Below are positions 36,401-50,733 of a stretch of DNA of 64,000 bases, piece after piece (within the stretch, counting starts at the first letter, position 1; the number at the start of each line of letters is the position of its first letter). Below the pieces are notes generated by a model. That model searched no databases. It saw only the letters and a list, made by a program, of their open reading frames with translations, and had not been told where the DNA came from. Both the position numbers and the translations under genes were made by a program. Source of the stretch: Eremophila alpestris peregrina (taxonomy: Eukaryota > Chordata > Aves > Passeriformes > Alaudidae); contig WMCF01000007.1 in assembly GCA_009792885.1 (NCBI GenBank), forward strand, positions 11,419,614-11,483,613, in the 5' to 3' direction.

Positions 36401-38789
36401 AGCTGTAAATGTGTATGCATAATAAATGCTTTGAAACAGTACTTCATCAAAACTGTGTCAGCTTTAAAGTTTTAAATTGAATATTATCCTGGATTTTCAA
36501 ATACTTGTTAAGTAATAGGTAGATCCAGGTTCTTGCAATTCCAGAGGAGTGAAACTTTGGCAGCATGTGAATGGCATATCCTGTGAGTGTCAAAAGAGCA
36601 ACAGGTGAGATTTCCAAGACAACTATATAATTAAGCTGGCAAAAGGGACATTGAAAAACTTATGTTAAGGATAGCTTTCCACATCACAATTCATGCTTGG
36701 AAAATGTTGTGGATAATTTTTTCTTTTGAAAAGGCTGCAGTGAAATGGGAATGGAGGAAGGAAGAAAAAACCAGAATATAGTATATTCAGACTTCTGCCA
36801 GCCAATTCATGCTTGTTACCTTTATACAGCATTTCTGCTGTTAAAATTAAAAGAAAATCCCTCTATTGCTTTTCAATGAAAAATTTAAAAGACTGAAATG
36901 TTCTTATCCAGAACATCTCTGGAATTTTCAGGTACTTCAGTGAAACATTTAGGTGTCCTGCACTGTTTCTTTTCCAGTTTTCAATATTCCCCTCATGGAG
37001 ATGGTCACTGGCTCCCTGACTCAAAATGCCATGCAGTTGCTGCATCTCTTTCAACTTTAAGTGTATGTTTACATACATAAATCAAGTGCTTTGTAAATTA
37101 AATGCTCTATTAAAATCCAAGCAGGAGGCTGCCATTGGTGGATGCAGACTCTTTCCTTCAGATCTATTGCCCTCTCCAATGACAAATTGCCACATATCTC
37201 CCATCTCCTAGGTTTCTTATTTATCCACAGAAGTAGTTAGACCGATCTCAAATTTAACTTTCAACTTAAACTCACATGAGAGCAGCTTTAGTTTTTTCTG
37301 TTGCAAGTTTCCAAACTACACTGCAGCATTTTATGTGATAATATGGCAGCTGCAAGACTTGAGCTGTATCACTGTGAAGGCTGGGCAACTTCACAGTGGG
37401 GACACCGGTATGTGCTTGAGTCTAGATACAACAGGGGCTTACTTGCCTTTGGGCTTTGCAGCACCTAACTTGAGTCTAGAAATGAAAAAGAACTCTTTAA
37501 GAGATCAACCCTCTTGGATAAAGAACAATTTGGGTATAGCAGCAAGCTTTAGAAGTGTTACTAGCCTTACTTTCACCTTATTGTAATGGTAGCCAGAATT
37601 AAATGCATGAAATTTGGGCACAATTGGAACCTAATTAGTAATATTCCCTATATATTTCCTAAATATATGACTGACTGAAATTCTAGCCAATTATTTTCAT
37701 TTTTTCTCATAAATAAATTCTTTTGGATATTTTTTACTTAGGAACAGTTTTTATTTTTTAGTACTCATTAAAAACCATGACCAAGGTGTGCAGTGTAGCT
37801 TTGAAGAGTCTCACAAGTTTTCTCTTTCAAGATTTGGAGCATCAAAATTATGATCTGTCTAAAATTATACATAAGCCTTCTTCAGAATGTTTGCCTTTAT
37901 GATCTCCTAGTTTGCATTTCTCCAATATTATTGGTTATTTAAAGTACAGCTTGCCTTGTTTTGTTTTGATGCTTGAATTTCATGTTACAGTAGCAATAAC
38001 ACACTCCAGGTAATTCATTTCCAGTTGAGCTCTCTGCTTGAGTGCTTAAGAAACCATTTGGCTTTCTGTCTTGTACCTTTTAATGCCTCCTGCAGTCTGC
38101 AATAACCATTCAAGAAATTCACTGCTTGTCATGGCCTATTGGTTTAAATTAAAAAAACTAAATTTGGAAACTCTACATGCTCTGCTTTCAGTTTTTCTAG
38201 TGTAAAGCTGTCCTACCATGGGAAATTGCCAATGGACTTCACCATCCCTGAAAAAATCAGCATTAATAGAATAGAAACAGAGTAGAAGAATATTTTGGTT
38301 GTGTCATCTTGGTGAAATACGATGTAGATATAAATGTGAAACCTGCCAAGTCTTCTAAAAAATCCAAACAATTTTAAAGGAATCTCTGCCTTGGGGGATT
38401 GAATTCACTGTAGAGACCCTGAGGTGGCATGTGACACGGCAGCACCAGGCCAGGAGGCACAGGTCAGGAGGCACTACAGGAATATCAGCAAAGCAGCATG
38501 TCTGTGCCAGTGCAGTTACTGCCTGCATGTCCAGCTTGTGCTGCACAATAATCATGCCTCTCAGAGATAGCTTTTGTGGAGACATGTCTAATGGCTGTGA
38601 TGTAAACACAGCAATTCAAGAACATCTTAAGTCACCACAGCATTTTGCCTTCAGGACAGACCCCAAATCCCTTTTTGCTTGACTAGGTCTACTCATGTGG
38701 TACATGAAATCCTGGGGAGGCGGAGATTCAACAGAGCAAGTTTGCACCCTCAGAAGGAATGTCATCCAGAGGAACCCTGAGAATTTTTA
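27435..38789. other. Intergenic stretch, no gene recognised
   Basis: AT-rich DNA without recognised exons or transposons. It includes an AT palindrome (29222-29244) and T-runs near 34130. A repeat-free part at about 33590-35060 has homeodomain and POU-like words, described under findings. Short frames on both strands have no family signature. Confidence 0.5.
29222..29244. repeat. AT-only perfect inverted repeat
   Basis: TTAATATAAT (29222-29231), spacer GAT, ATTATATTAA (29235-29244). The arms are perfect and contain no G or C. Confidence 0.85.
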
Positions 38790-39576
38790 GAAGTGGGCCT
38801 GTGTTCAAGACCAAGTGTGAGGTCCTGCACCTGGCTCAGGGCAATACCAAACAAAAGTACAGAGTGGATGGGGAATGGAACAAGAGCAGTTCTATGCAGA
38901 AATACTTGGGTGTTGGACAAGAAACTTGGCATGAGCCAGCATTGTGTGCTTGGATCCCAGAAGACCAACCATGTGCTGGGCTACAGCCAAAGCAGCATGG
39001 CCAGCAGGTTAAGGGAAGTTCTTTTGCTCCTCTACTCCACTCTCATGAGACCTCACCTGGAGTTACGCATTCAGCTCTGGAGCACCTAACGTAAGGAAGT
39101 CATGGACCTACTGGAATGAGTCCAGAGGAGGGCCATGAAGATTCCCAGTGGACTAGAATACTTCTTTCCCATAAGGACAGGCTGAGAAAATTGGGGTTGT
39201 TCAACCTAGAGAATCTCTAGGGAGATCCCATAGCAACCTTCCAGTACCTACAGTGGCTACAAGAGAGCTGGAGAGGGATGTTTTGCAAGGGCATGTAGTG
39301 ATTCCCTCTTGATTGCAAGAGGGAATAACTTAAATCTGTAGGAGGGAATATTTACATTAGTGTTAGAAAGAAATTCTTTACCCAGAGGATATTGAGGCAC
39401 TGGAACAGGTTTCCCAGAGTCGTGGATGAACCATCCCTGGAAGCATCTGAACCAGGCTGGATGAGGCTTTGAGCAATCTGGTCTAGAGAAAGGTGTCCCT
39501 TTCCATGGCAGGGCAGTTGGAACTAGGCAATTTTTAAGGTCATTTCCAACCCAAACCTTGCTATGTTTCTATGAAA
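38790..39576 (+). mobile_element. CR1 LINE, 5'-truncated, with 3' end
   Basis: It covers the end of the reverse transcriptase region (GAGGTCCTGCACCTGG, 38820-38835; then CTCATGAGACCTCACCTGGA, 39043-39062) and the full 3' UTR. The order of blocks is the standard CR1 order: GGACAGGCTGAGAAAATTGG, then CACTGGAACAGGTTTCCCAG, then GGTGTCCCTTTCCATGGCAG. It ends at TTCCAACCCAAACCTTGCTA plus a degraded tail. Small indels and stops show it is inactive. The 5' edge is approximate and could start some tens of bases earlier. Confidence 0.93.
39301..39326. repeat. Perfect 10-bp inverted repeat inside a CR1 copy
   Basis: ATTCCCTCTT (39301-39310), loop GATTGC, AAGAGGGAAT (39317-39326). The CR1 sequence as I know it has no such perfect hairpin here, so it seems specific to this copy. 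Confidence 0.8.
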
Positions 39577-42500
39577 GTGTTACATCCAGCAGTGGACATT
39601 AAGGATCTCATTTCTCCTATATATCTAAAACTACTGTATCTGCCACTGGGAAGGAATATGACCTGATCCGTACTACAGAGGAAAGCTGATTAATAAAAGC
39701 ACATAACCAAGGGTAGACACAGTTGATATGTAAAGGGTGGCAAGCAGGTCTGTAAGAGCTCCTGCCACAACCCCAGCACTGCAAACTGACTCTAGATTGC
39801 TCAAATCAGTGAGGTGCTCAATCTAGATTATTACACTTGCATATCTGTCTGGCTTATCGATGCTTAGACCTGGCAGGTCAGCTTTTGATCGATCTGAAGG
39901 GCAATTTCCCTTACAGCATCCTACCAAATACCATCTAGGCATAAGTTTATGTACAAAACTGAAAGTCCAGGCACTTTTAGGGTTCACTTAACGAACAGGA
40001 TGGGGTCCTTGCAATAATGTGGTAATAGACTGTATTGGGAAAAGAAGTTGGTTTGTACGTAAAGGTTCAGTCACACCATTGGGATGAGGGAAGTCTAGAC
40101 TAAATACTTTCAGTAGATCTGTCCTGTCCCAGGGGGATGCCCTCAAGTGGCAGAGAGCATTGGGAAAGTTGTGACCTGTGTTAAAGCTGTGCCCTTGTGC
40201 AGGTGCACAATGTTAAAGTTTTATGGATGCCAGAGAGAAAAGAAGAGTACAGTTTGGTCCTTGGTATGTCCACCAAGTGGTTTCAAGCAGATGCCAGCTT
40301 TGTCTCTTCAGGTGTCAAGTTGGCTGAATGTGAGCCAGCTCTCAGCTGAAACTGTGCAGCTCTAGGTAAGGCATTGCTGACTCAAGGATAATCAGTAATT
40401 TGAAAGGCAGGGTTTCTTTAGGCTGGATCCACTGCCATTCCAAAGCAACTAGAGAATATCCAACCCACTGATACAGCAGGCACCTCTTAAATGAGGCACC
40501 CAGCTTTGAGGTGCCTGGTGAAGGCCTTGGACTCTAGTCAGCAACCTCCCACTCTTTCTGGGCTCATAACTGTTCTCCTTCATCTATGTCACAGAAATCA
40601 AACCAAGTTTGGATTGATCACAGCATGATCAAAGCCATGCTATGACAATAAGCAATTTGAGCTTCCCTTTTTTTTTTTGTTCCTGGCTAGACCACTATAG
40701 AGCTTTTCAGTGTTTATAGCTTTATAACTTAGTTATTTATCTCCAGGTCACATCACATGCTGTGTATTGACTGCAAATACATTTTTTTCTCATTGTCTAA
40801 CTCTAACTTTTAAAAATAAAGTTATTGCAGAATTGTATTTGAAAGCCTTGTCTCTTCACTTAGTGTAGCTTATATGCTGTATCACTTTTTTCTCTTTTGT
40901 GATCAGTTTAGCATGAATAGCTGTTCCATATTTAGTAGGCATTTCTGTTTGCAGATTTTTTTCTTTTTAATCTTAACACATTTTTGTAAAACAGCGTAAA
41001 TCTTAATATGTAAAGGATTAATATGTGCTTTTCCTTTCAGATGGTCTGAGTATTAAGATTCCATAAATAGCCCAATTTTCCCCCTGAGTTGATAAGTAGT
41101 CAAATACTTCCAGTAAGGACATTTTTACTTTATCATCCAGAATGCGAACAAATTTAAATTTAACTGGCAATTATTGGTGATGAATGGAAGTAAAATATAT
41201 GAGTGTTTTTCTAATTTAGTTTGCTTAGTCTCATCTTCAGTGCTGCTAAGTAATTGCTTGAGAAACCATCAAGGCAAAAGGCTCATAACAGGCCCATAGA
41301 CTCCTATTGCTGTGGCTTCAACCAATTATTGTTGTGTCAGCATCATCCACCAAGAGATCCTAGCCTCTGATCCCAGGAACTTTAAAATTATTTTTATTTG
41401 CATTAAGGTTCTCTAAAGAATATAAAAATTCAAATTCAACCTCACTGTGGAATTTCTGTGTTCAGCAGCTGAATAGTCACTATGGGACATCTTCTAAAAA
41501 TCATGCTTAATTCCAGACATACAGGTACCCTACGAGATTTTACCTCATTTATGTTAGCTACATACTCTGAAGGCTCAGTATCTAGGCAATCACTAAAATA
41601 ATTTCCTGATCTTCATTTCATTTGTTCATGTTGCTTTTTTATTCTGATGTTTGGCAAATATAGCAAGTTCTTCCAGGGTACAGGGGACCTGTTTCTTCAG
41701 TTCCAAGAAAGACACTTTGTAGAGCCAAATCTCAAAATTCAAAAAGTGACAATAGATAAGAGTGGAGTGTCTACCACCTGGTATTCCAGGTATGGTACAC
41801 ATAACTACAAAGAAAACCAAAACTGGTAAATATTTGTACCAGTGGAACCCAGCCTGGAGTGAGAGTATATTGTGCCAGGCTGTACTGTACTAACTGGGTA
41901 AAGAGACAACTTTGGGAGTCCAGCTAATATAGCAACTTTTCAGAGATTTAATAAGCAAATTAAGCAAATACTTGGCTCTCTTAATTTTATTACATTCTAA
42001 AATGCATTTAGGTATAAGAATGTGGTCAGACTTCCTCTTGGAGAATGATCATCTGATTTTGGTCACCTACACTGAGGAAAGATGAACTTGAAACATAGCT
42101 GATGCAGAGTAATGCCACTAGTATAGTTAGGGTGGTTAGTAGCCTTCTTATCTATACAGAAGCTCTGCTTGTGTGGCCCCATCAGATTAGGGCTGAAAGA
42201 TGATAGGTGACTGATAATCTAACTAGTATCTAATATATTGGAGATTCAGTATCAGGTGAAGAAGAAAGTGACTGTATGATGATTATTTTGGTTCACTTTA
42301 ATCTGAGTATGATAACTTTTCATTTTTTTTTCATAATTCTAATTCAATTACTGTCCTTAAGATCACTTATATGGAAGCCAGAAGGTAGATTTGCTTTCTT
42401 AAACTTATCTGAATTCAACAAACAGACAAATTACCTGTAAATAATAGTATTTATTTACTTTTTCTTTGAAATACATATGATGCCTAAGTTTTAGCTTTCA

Positions 42501-43862
42501 TGTTTTTTAGATTCTGTGCTGCCTAGAGGTGTAGTTTTGAGCCTCATACTTAGTGCTAGTGAGCTCTCTTGACAGAGTACGTAGACAAAACAAATCCTTT
42601 CCTGCTAGAGGCCAAGGACAACGAGTACAAGTTTCAGGCCCAAAAGCATAAAAAACAGTGAACTGAAGAGAGAAAACAAGATGGAACTTCATAATCTGAA
42701 GCTGTAATTGGACAATTAAACCCCAATATACAAATGGACCAAAACTTATAGAAGTGTAAGACCTTGCGACCAGTCATCCATTTCATCACTATTTTAAGTC
42801 CACCAGAAATTCCAGAAAATCTCAGAATTTTCATTTCTCCTTAATACAGAAGCAATCTCTAAATCCTTTAGTGAAATCTCCTGGGATGTATAGGAGCAAA
42901 TGTTATTTGTCTTCTCATAAACCACAGAAAACTCACTTTCAAAATTGTGTTTCAACAGTGAGATGGTGTATAAATAGTGTATTGGTTTAGTGAACACTCC
43001 AGCTGTGGTCTGATGTAAAAAGTGATCTGAGGAGAGAATATCTATGGTCACTTGGACTGACAGTCCAGTAGTGACCAAGCAATTTCCTTACAGCAGGAGC
43101 TATCTTTCAAAAGACTGCTAATGGTAAAGAAAAAAACCTTTTAATTTACTACATAGGTGTTAGGATTCTTTAAATTAATTAATTAAAAGACATTTTGGAG
43201 AGCTGATGGACCTCTGAATAGAAGGGAAGTTGTTTGCACTTATTTGAAACAGGACTTAATTGGTATTAAACCCTGATCAAAGTCAAAGGGTATTTCACAA
43301 AAGGACCAATGAAGGAAAAAGTAAGCTTTGAAGATTCTGTAAAATTTTTCTGCCATAAAAGTAAAGCCATTTAGAAAAATACTGCATATGTATGAAGTCA
43401 ACTACGTATTCACAAGCTGAGGCTTGACCAAGAGCCTTGTGTGAAGGTGTTGAGTCAATATAGCAATGACAGTAGCTAATTTTGGACCCAGCCAAGCATG
43501 AATGGACTTCATGGCATTTTTTGTTAGTAATTTTCTCATCCTTTCAGGGCTGTTGAAAAGGTAGAGTCATGAAGCCATCTTTATTATACTAGCACATCTG
43601 TACTACACCTGCCTAAGTTTTATAATATTGTGCATAGCCTCTTGCTGTATTCAAGATTGTCAAAAATAAAGGCATAAGATCCTAAAATACAGGGTAATAG
43701 CTGCCCAATTTTTCCCTATTTTGCTCTATGTTAACTTTACAGAAACATGACCTTGCAGAACACCCAGATGGCGATAAGATCAAGAACAATCAAATCAAGA
43801 TCTCTGATACACTCTGTGTTACCTTTTCTACTGGCTTTGTATAAAGATGCATATGTATATTC

Positions 43863-43920
43863 AAAAAAACCAAATCCAAAACCAAAAAGCAAAACAGAAA
43901 ATCCCCAACCCCAAGCAACC
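43863..43920. repeat. A/C-rich low-complexity tract
   Basis: Irregular CCAAA and CAAAA units, with no clean period. Confidence 0.75.
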
Positions 43921-46900
43921 TCATGAAGTAAGTTTTAAATCTAAATTCCTTCTCACTGATATTTTTACCTTTTTTTTCTTTCTCCTGAGGTTGGAAGAGT
44001 TATCCTAATACTTAGTGGTATTTAATGAAATTAGGCTAATCTTGGTATAGCATTTTCTAGCAAAAATAGATACTCCAGCAAATATTAGTCCTAGTTAGGA
44101 ATTCAGTTCAGAATTGAAAACTAAATTCTTTATCTCAGATTTTTATTTAGCAAATACTGGCTATATTCAACTGTATACTCAGCATCATTCCCATTTTTAT
44201 AACCTTATCTAGCACTTTACAGGAGTGGAGTTGCTATAGCACTTTTCTGTTTCTATCCTTCCACACATCAAACGGTAAAAGTCAGTGTCAGGGTCTCAGT
44301 TTTTATCGGCTCTCCTTGTTTGAAATCTCTAGTGAGGAGATGATAAATTGTGAAGGATCATGAGATGCTTGTTCTGTGCTGAGGTCTGCTTGCAATGCAG
44401 CTGCTGCTGTGAGGTACAGTCACCTTTGGTAGGTGCTCACTGGGTTTGCTTGCCTTACAGTTCCTGAGACCTTACTCTTCTGCTTACAAGGGAAGTGAAC
44501 ATACCCACAGGGCATGTTTTATTCAGATCCACTTTCACTCTACTTTACTGTTATTAGCATTTTATTACCAATGTATTTTAGCTGGTTTGTTTTTTCAGTT
44601 GGAATATAGAGTGTTCCATTTCAAGAAGTTGCTCTCTGTGGACCTTTGCAGAGATAATTTTGTGTTCTTTATTGGTATTGCTGAGATTATAGATTTTCAA
44701 ATATCATTATCATTTGATTTCCTGATAAACTGTCCTATCCTGAAGCTGGATGTCCCTTCCTCCTGGCCCTTAATTATGGGAATAAGCTGAGAAGATTCAC
44801 CTGATTTTAATGAGGATGACCTTAAGTGGAGCAAACCCCATTCCTATTGATTTCTGCTCTCTGAGGTTTTTGGGGTGGTATCTCTTCCTGTTTTTCCCAC
44901 AAGATGTTTGCTGATGAAAAAGCATGTGAGGAGAAAGAGGATCTGCAGCTTGATGCACCATTTCTTCAGACTTCACAAATGCCCAGACTGAGAATTTGCA
45001 GATGGGGAAGTTACCTAATTTATCAAAAATTACTGGTCTTATTGTGAGCTAACTATGACGTTGCCAGCCTTTGTTACTGCCCCGCTGTCCCAGTGGGTAG
45101 GAGTGGCATAGGGAGGAGGTCAGCCCATCTTTCAACAGCTCAGCCTCTCAACCCTCTGTCAGAGGAGTATGAAGATGGCTGCTGTTTGAAATGGGTGACC
45201 TTAGCTGTGGCGATTAGCTGTGCTACCAGTCCTTTCACCAGGGTGGGCAGGAAGGAGAAAGGTCTGCACGTAGCTCTGATTTGTGTTACTCTGCCTGTGG
45301 GGCCAGGTGTGAGCAGTTTTTCCTGTCCCCAGCTGCCTGCTATCAAGTGCAGTTGCCTGTTGGCTGGCCCCTGTGATTAAACAGCACTGTTTGATTTACT
45401 AGCATCTAATGCTTATCTTGATAACAAGACATACAGGACAATAGAGGATTAAATTAAATTATCTGCAAACCCAATGACCCACTTTCTATTTTAAACAGAG
45501 CAGAAGTGTTTAAAATATGCAGTTTGTTCATTTGCCTCACAGAAGAATGCGTTGGGAAGAAATGGTTATGCTTTGCATAATAATCTAACAAGAAAAAGCT
45601 AATGTGATATGACAAATTATATGTAGCACTGGGATGATAAAATAAATTTATCTTCTGGAGACTATTTTAATTGTTGCTTTTTGTCTTTCATATGCAAATA
45701 GACAAGTACTGGTCTTATAAACCATTTTACAGCTAAGAGGGTGACTTATTAGCTGCCTTGTTAGTAACATTGACAAAGTGTTGTTTTCCAGTGCAGGGAA
45801 TATGTATAGAAAAGTTCTAGTCAGAATGACTCTGTTCATTGCATTTTAGACTTCGTATTCTTACATACTTGAAATTCAGAGAAGCAGGTATAATAGCAGC
45901 TAAAATTTTGATCTTGCTGTAGAAGAAATGTATTTGTAATTTACCAGGCAGAGAGTGCTGAAACCTACAATAGAATGATGCCACTTACTTTACCAACAGG
46001 TTCACTATCTGTGTCAGTTTGTATGGAACATAATTACTCTTGTTTTAAATAATTGCAGCTATCAGTGCAGACCTTTGAAGAACAGGGAGCATGTTCAAAA
46101 ACAATAACCTTTTCATGAATTAATGGTGCTATAATTTTCTTAGAAGTTCTTTTTCTGCTTATGCAACTGTCTATCACTCTGGCTAATATGCACGTATCAT
46201 ACGCTCATCTGATTAATTCTTTTTTTCCTATTTTCTTGATTTACTAAAATAAGAGGTCTTAGCTAACAAGGCAAAATGATATTTTAAGAAAAGATTTCTA
46301 CAAAGAGACGAGTGTTGCCTTAGTTGTCTGCTGCTTGTACAGTCTTTCTTCCTCATCATCTTCTTTCTAATTTCTTACTGTCATGTAAGTAGACCATTAA
46401 AAAATGAATAAAAACACTAGGAAAAAAATGTAAAGGGTCTCCTCTACTTCTTTCAGAGTTTATGATATCTTTAATGCATCTTTAATGCATGTATCTTGCT
46501 GGCACAAGGTGAACCACTCAACAGTTAAACTGCAAGCCTCCAAACTGAACTGACTAATCTTAAGTTTACCTTCAACAATATTGATATATATACTAGTTAT
46601 CTATGATACTGAGCCAGTGGGTTTTTAAACAAAAACCAGGGAGACTGAAAGTAGAGAGAAAAGAAAGGCTATTTTGTCTGTGTCCTGTCCTGAAACTGTT
46701 CTGTGAAGCTGTTCCCAAAGGATGCAAAAATCCCTTTAGACTGCAGTGACTTTCTGCAATGACAGCTGAGTCATATTTTTGTCAAGTTTTATGGTGTCAT
46801 TTCTTATGTCTAAGAACTAGCATGCTAAATTTAAATTTATTTTTCCAAATAATAAAGGAATTGTTAAGAACAGTCAGAAACACTTGCTAAATTGATAACC

Positions 46901-48777
46901 ATACCTTTTCTGTCTCAAATATAAAATAATAAACTTATTTTATTTTAGTTTGATTTTTTGAATGACAACAAAATGTTGCCCATTGTTGAAAGTAATGAAA
47001 CCCATTTTTTGTTTTGTATCTGGATTCCCAGGTGCAGATGGATTGAAATTGCAACACAGTCTTTACCTTGACACTTGCACATCTTTGCTTCTCTCTCTGG
47101 CCACCTACATGAACAAGGCTTAGCATCTTCATGAAACTAGGAAAAAAATAAAGTGTAATTAAGAATATTAAGTTAGGATATAAAGTAGGGATAAAAAATG
47201 TTCAAGGTGTCAAAGACATTTTTTAACATCTTTATGGTATTTACAACAGCACATTCAACTCTGTCGTATTTATCTGATAAATGGCAATGACTGCAAAAGA
47301 GGAAGAGCTCACAGGGATACAGACAAACACAGATATTCACACAGAGATGTGAATTCTTGGTGACTTTAAACCTAATTTCCTTGAGGCAAAGACCAAGTAG
47401 GAGCAACTTCAGCTCATCAGTTAAACTGAGGAAAATCTATGATGAAGCTTAATAGAGCCCTTGTTCTTCAACATTAAGCCTGCCTATAATTTAACCTGAA
47501 AATGCTGAAAGTTGGAACTTACAGTAGTAATAGGTGTACCTGGTATTCAGGGCATTAACACAGATTTTTCTTTAGAGGTTATTTTTTAGCTTGAGCTTAT
47601 GCTCAGTAAAACATGTTGTCAAATCTGACAAATGCCACTGATGTTTATCATTTAGAGTGCAGAAGGATAGAAACAGAAAAGATAAAATATTGCATTTACT
47701 TTGTGATATTAAATGATCAGTAGATGATTATTTAATATCCATGAGTTAGGGTATTTGGTAACAGACTCCTCAACCTCCTGGGGGTGTGTCCCATGCATTA
47801 GATATAAAATATACTGTGAAATTTGATAGCTCTAAATTTCCTTTCCAGGTCCTTGTGTAAAAGAGCACTTGCTCTGGGTACAAGAGATATTTGTACCTAC
47901 CAGATCAGCAGGTGAGATTTTGACATGATAAGACTTGGTTTCAGAAACCCAGCTGTGCCTTAAAAGGGAATTTGGCAACTATGTTTACAGCCCTGAGTCT
48001 TGTCCTTTTTGCCTGAAGGAAAGACCTAAATAGATCTGGGAAGGGAGGTACTGAAGGCAGCTGGCAGATATTTTGAGAAGCAGAGCGTCCTAACTGTTGG
48101 ATGTGAGCCCTTCAATGCCTTCCTGGATTTGGGTCACAATTCATCTCCTACTGCTATAGGACATAATTTCAGAGGAGGGGAAAGCTTCTGTGTGTGCATA
48201 TAGAGCCTGTGGGTTTATTTCACCTTAGGAGCTACTAAGTTTTGGGGCCTTGTAGCAAGGTGTTCATTAAAAACTTGCAAATTAGAGTTCTTTTTCCCCC
48301 ATCTCTGATATTCAATTTACTGACAGGTGGAAATGGAAATGTAAGCTCTGTAACTGTTTAGAAGCCCTTTAGGGTTTCTGCTAGCTGTGGGGAGGTGGGT
48401 AGTGGTTTCTGCCATTACATGGCAGATTCCTGCCCATTATACTCAGCATGGTTTGGAATTAGCTAATAAAAGAGTCTTTTGCTCCAAAGGGTTAATATTG
48501 CTATATCTGCCTTCTCCTGGGGAAAAAATGCTGCCTGGTTTGGGTGAAAAATGAGGAAAATATGGGTGTCTTGGTCAGGGAAAAGTGATTAGTTCCTCAT
48601 TAAAGAGACAGAGAGAGACTCACTGTAACTATAGTAACCACTGCATATATGATCCTCTACCCACCTCATTGTAACCCACGTGGTAACAACAGAGATTTCA
48701 AGCTACTGTTACTAGTTTGTGCAGACATTCCTCTAACTAAAGATTCACTGAAGAGTCACTAATAAATGTTTTTCAAA

Positions 48778-48805
48778 TATGCATATATACATATATATAT
48801 ATGTA
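48778..48805. repeat. (TA)n microsatellite with ATGCAT and GTAT ends
   Basis: Alternating TA and CATA units with a central ATATATATATAT run; near-palindromic. Confidence 0.85.
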
Positions 48806-50683
48806 TTTTTATGGTCACACATTTCCACAGACTCAGAGAAACTGAGTTTCCTTACAATTAGCAAAACAGATGGATTAAACCACCAGTATAAATACCCATC
48901 AGTGGTATTTTTAATATTTTTTTTCTTGCAGACTAATGGAAAATAAATGCCATAATGACTCAGAAGCCATGTCACCATTTAAGAATACTTGCACCTGTGC
49001 ATATATTTCTATTCTCTGAGCTGTTACATATTTAATTTCAGCTGCTTCTTTCTAATAAAATACCATTGACATTGAAAATTTGAGTGTGTCTCAGAAATCC
49101 TGCTGCCTATGTCGAAGCACATTTCTGATGTCTCTCAAGTTGACAATGCCATTAACCTGTTCCACTGCACTCTGCACCTGGCTAACTGCATGAATGCATG
49201 ATACTATTCACACACTTGGAATGAAATGACTAATTGATATGATTCCACTAACTGACATTAGCCCACTGAAATGATCAAGCATAAAGCTGAAAAAGACAAA
49301 TTGCTGGCAAATTTTTTCCCTTTGAAGGAGGTTGTGGCAAGGTTTACAATATTCATCGTCCTCAATCTGGCCAAAATACCCTGTACTGTACTAAAATTAA
49401 AGGGCAAATGTGAGTTAAACTGAATGCCTTAGCAGCTATTTCCAAATCCTGTATTTTATGGACTTTTAGCTAGAAATTCTGAGAGCTTCTACTCAGCAGA
49501 ACTGAACATCTTTGGTTTGAAACTGATATTGCCAAATAGCAAGTCCTTCCATTTACTTCTGATAAGGAAACCACTTAACTGTAATGGTTCTATCAGCATT
49601 AAGGGGTTCAAATTTCAATCAAAGCCTATCAAGAAAGTCTTTGCTCATGTGAGGAGATACTACAACAACTGAAATGCCAGAGAGGATCAAATAAATTTAT
49701 AAACAATTTCTTTTTGCAACAGAGAAGTTGAAGTCCAGCCTCCAAGTCTTACAATCATGAGTATACTTCCAGTCCCTGAAATGTGGGGGTTTTATGGGTC
49801 ACAAGACCTATTCTGATAGCTTTTTTAACTTTTAGAAGGTTCAGTGAAAAGTGCTATTTCACTCTTCTCAAACAAGCTCCTGCATGTTTTCTGTCTACCT
49901 TTATCCTTTAGAGTGAAATAAATCTGTCCGGCTCAATGAAATATCTGCACTAGCCTGAATACCAAGGCAAAATTTCACTGACATTTCTTCTGTTTCTTAT
50001 AAGGTACAGATTTTCTTCTTTCTTGAAGAACAATCAGGTTCTCCTGGGTCAGGACCTTCCTGACTCAGTTCCTGGGCATGGATTTCAACCTGCCCTTTGT
50101 AGCTGTAGGGCTGTGCAGTGAGTTACCCTGGCCCTCACAGTGAACACTGGCACAGTGACTCCTGGGACATTCATTTTATTTTTCTTGCATGCCTCCTAAT
50201 CTGGGAACATGTGGGGCCTGAAGTTTCTAAGGTATCCAGAATGTTCATCATATCCAGACATTTGCAGACCACAGTAGATAACTGATACAGTTATCACGGA
50301 AAAAAAACTGTATGTGTGAAATCTGCCTCATCACACTAAGGTGCTTTTGGTTTCCTAGAGTCTCCTCCTGGGCACATTGCATGACTTCTTCCCCAGAGAT
50401 GCTTCTTGCCTAGGTAAAAGAAACAGCAGCAACTCTGAGCAGGAGGGCGCTGACAAGTGAAAAACAAGGAGCCCTGTATTATCTGTCTTTAAAAGCTACT
50501 TCAGAAAAGGTTGTGAAAGAATGTATGTGGCCTGTAATTACTTCTTGTCAGAGTATGTCAGAAACAACCAAAGAAGCTCTCAAAATGTATTGCCTTAGGT
50601 TCTTGCTGCCAGTAACATGAAAAAAGGAATTTGTGACACAGTTCTAATTTGTTGTTCAGAATACAGTTAATTTTAAACCTGTC

Positions 50684-50733
50684 AAAAAAAAAAAAACAAA
50701 CCAAAACCGAAAACAAAAACAAACCAAACAAAC
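50684..50733. repeat. Poly(A) followed by (CAAA)n-like tract
   Basis: Thirteen A (50684-50696) followed by CAAA and CCAAA units. This may be the decayed tail of a plus-strand retroposed sequence, but no body or AATAAA is recognised directly upstream. Confidence 0.8.

Noticed and set aside
38759..39094. Overlapping plus-strand frames of 98-111 codons
   Set aside because: They are fragments of CR1 coding sequence in shifted frames.
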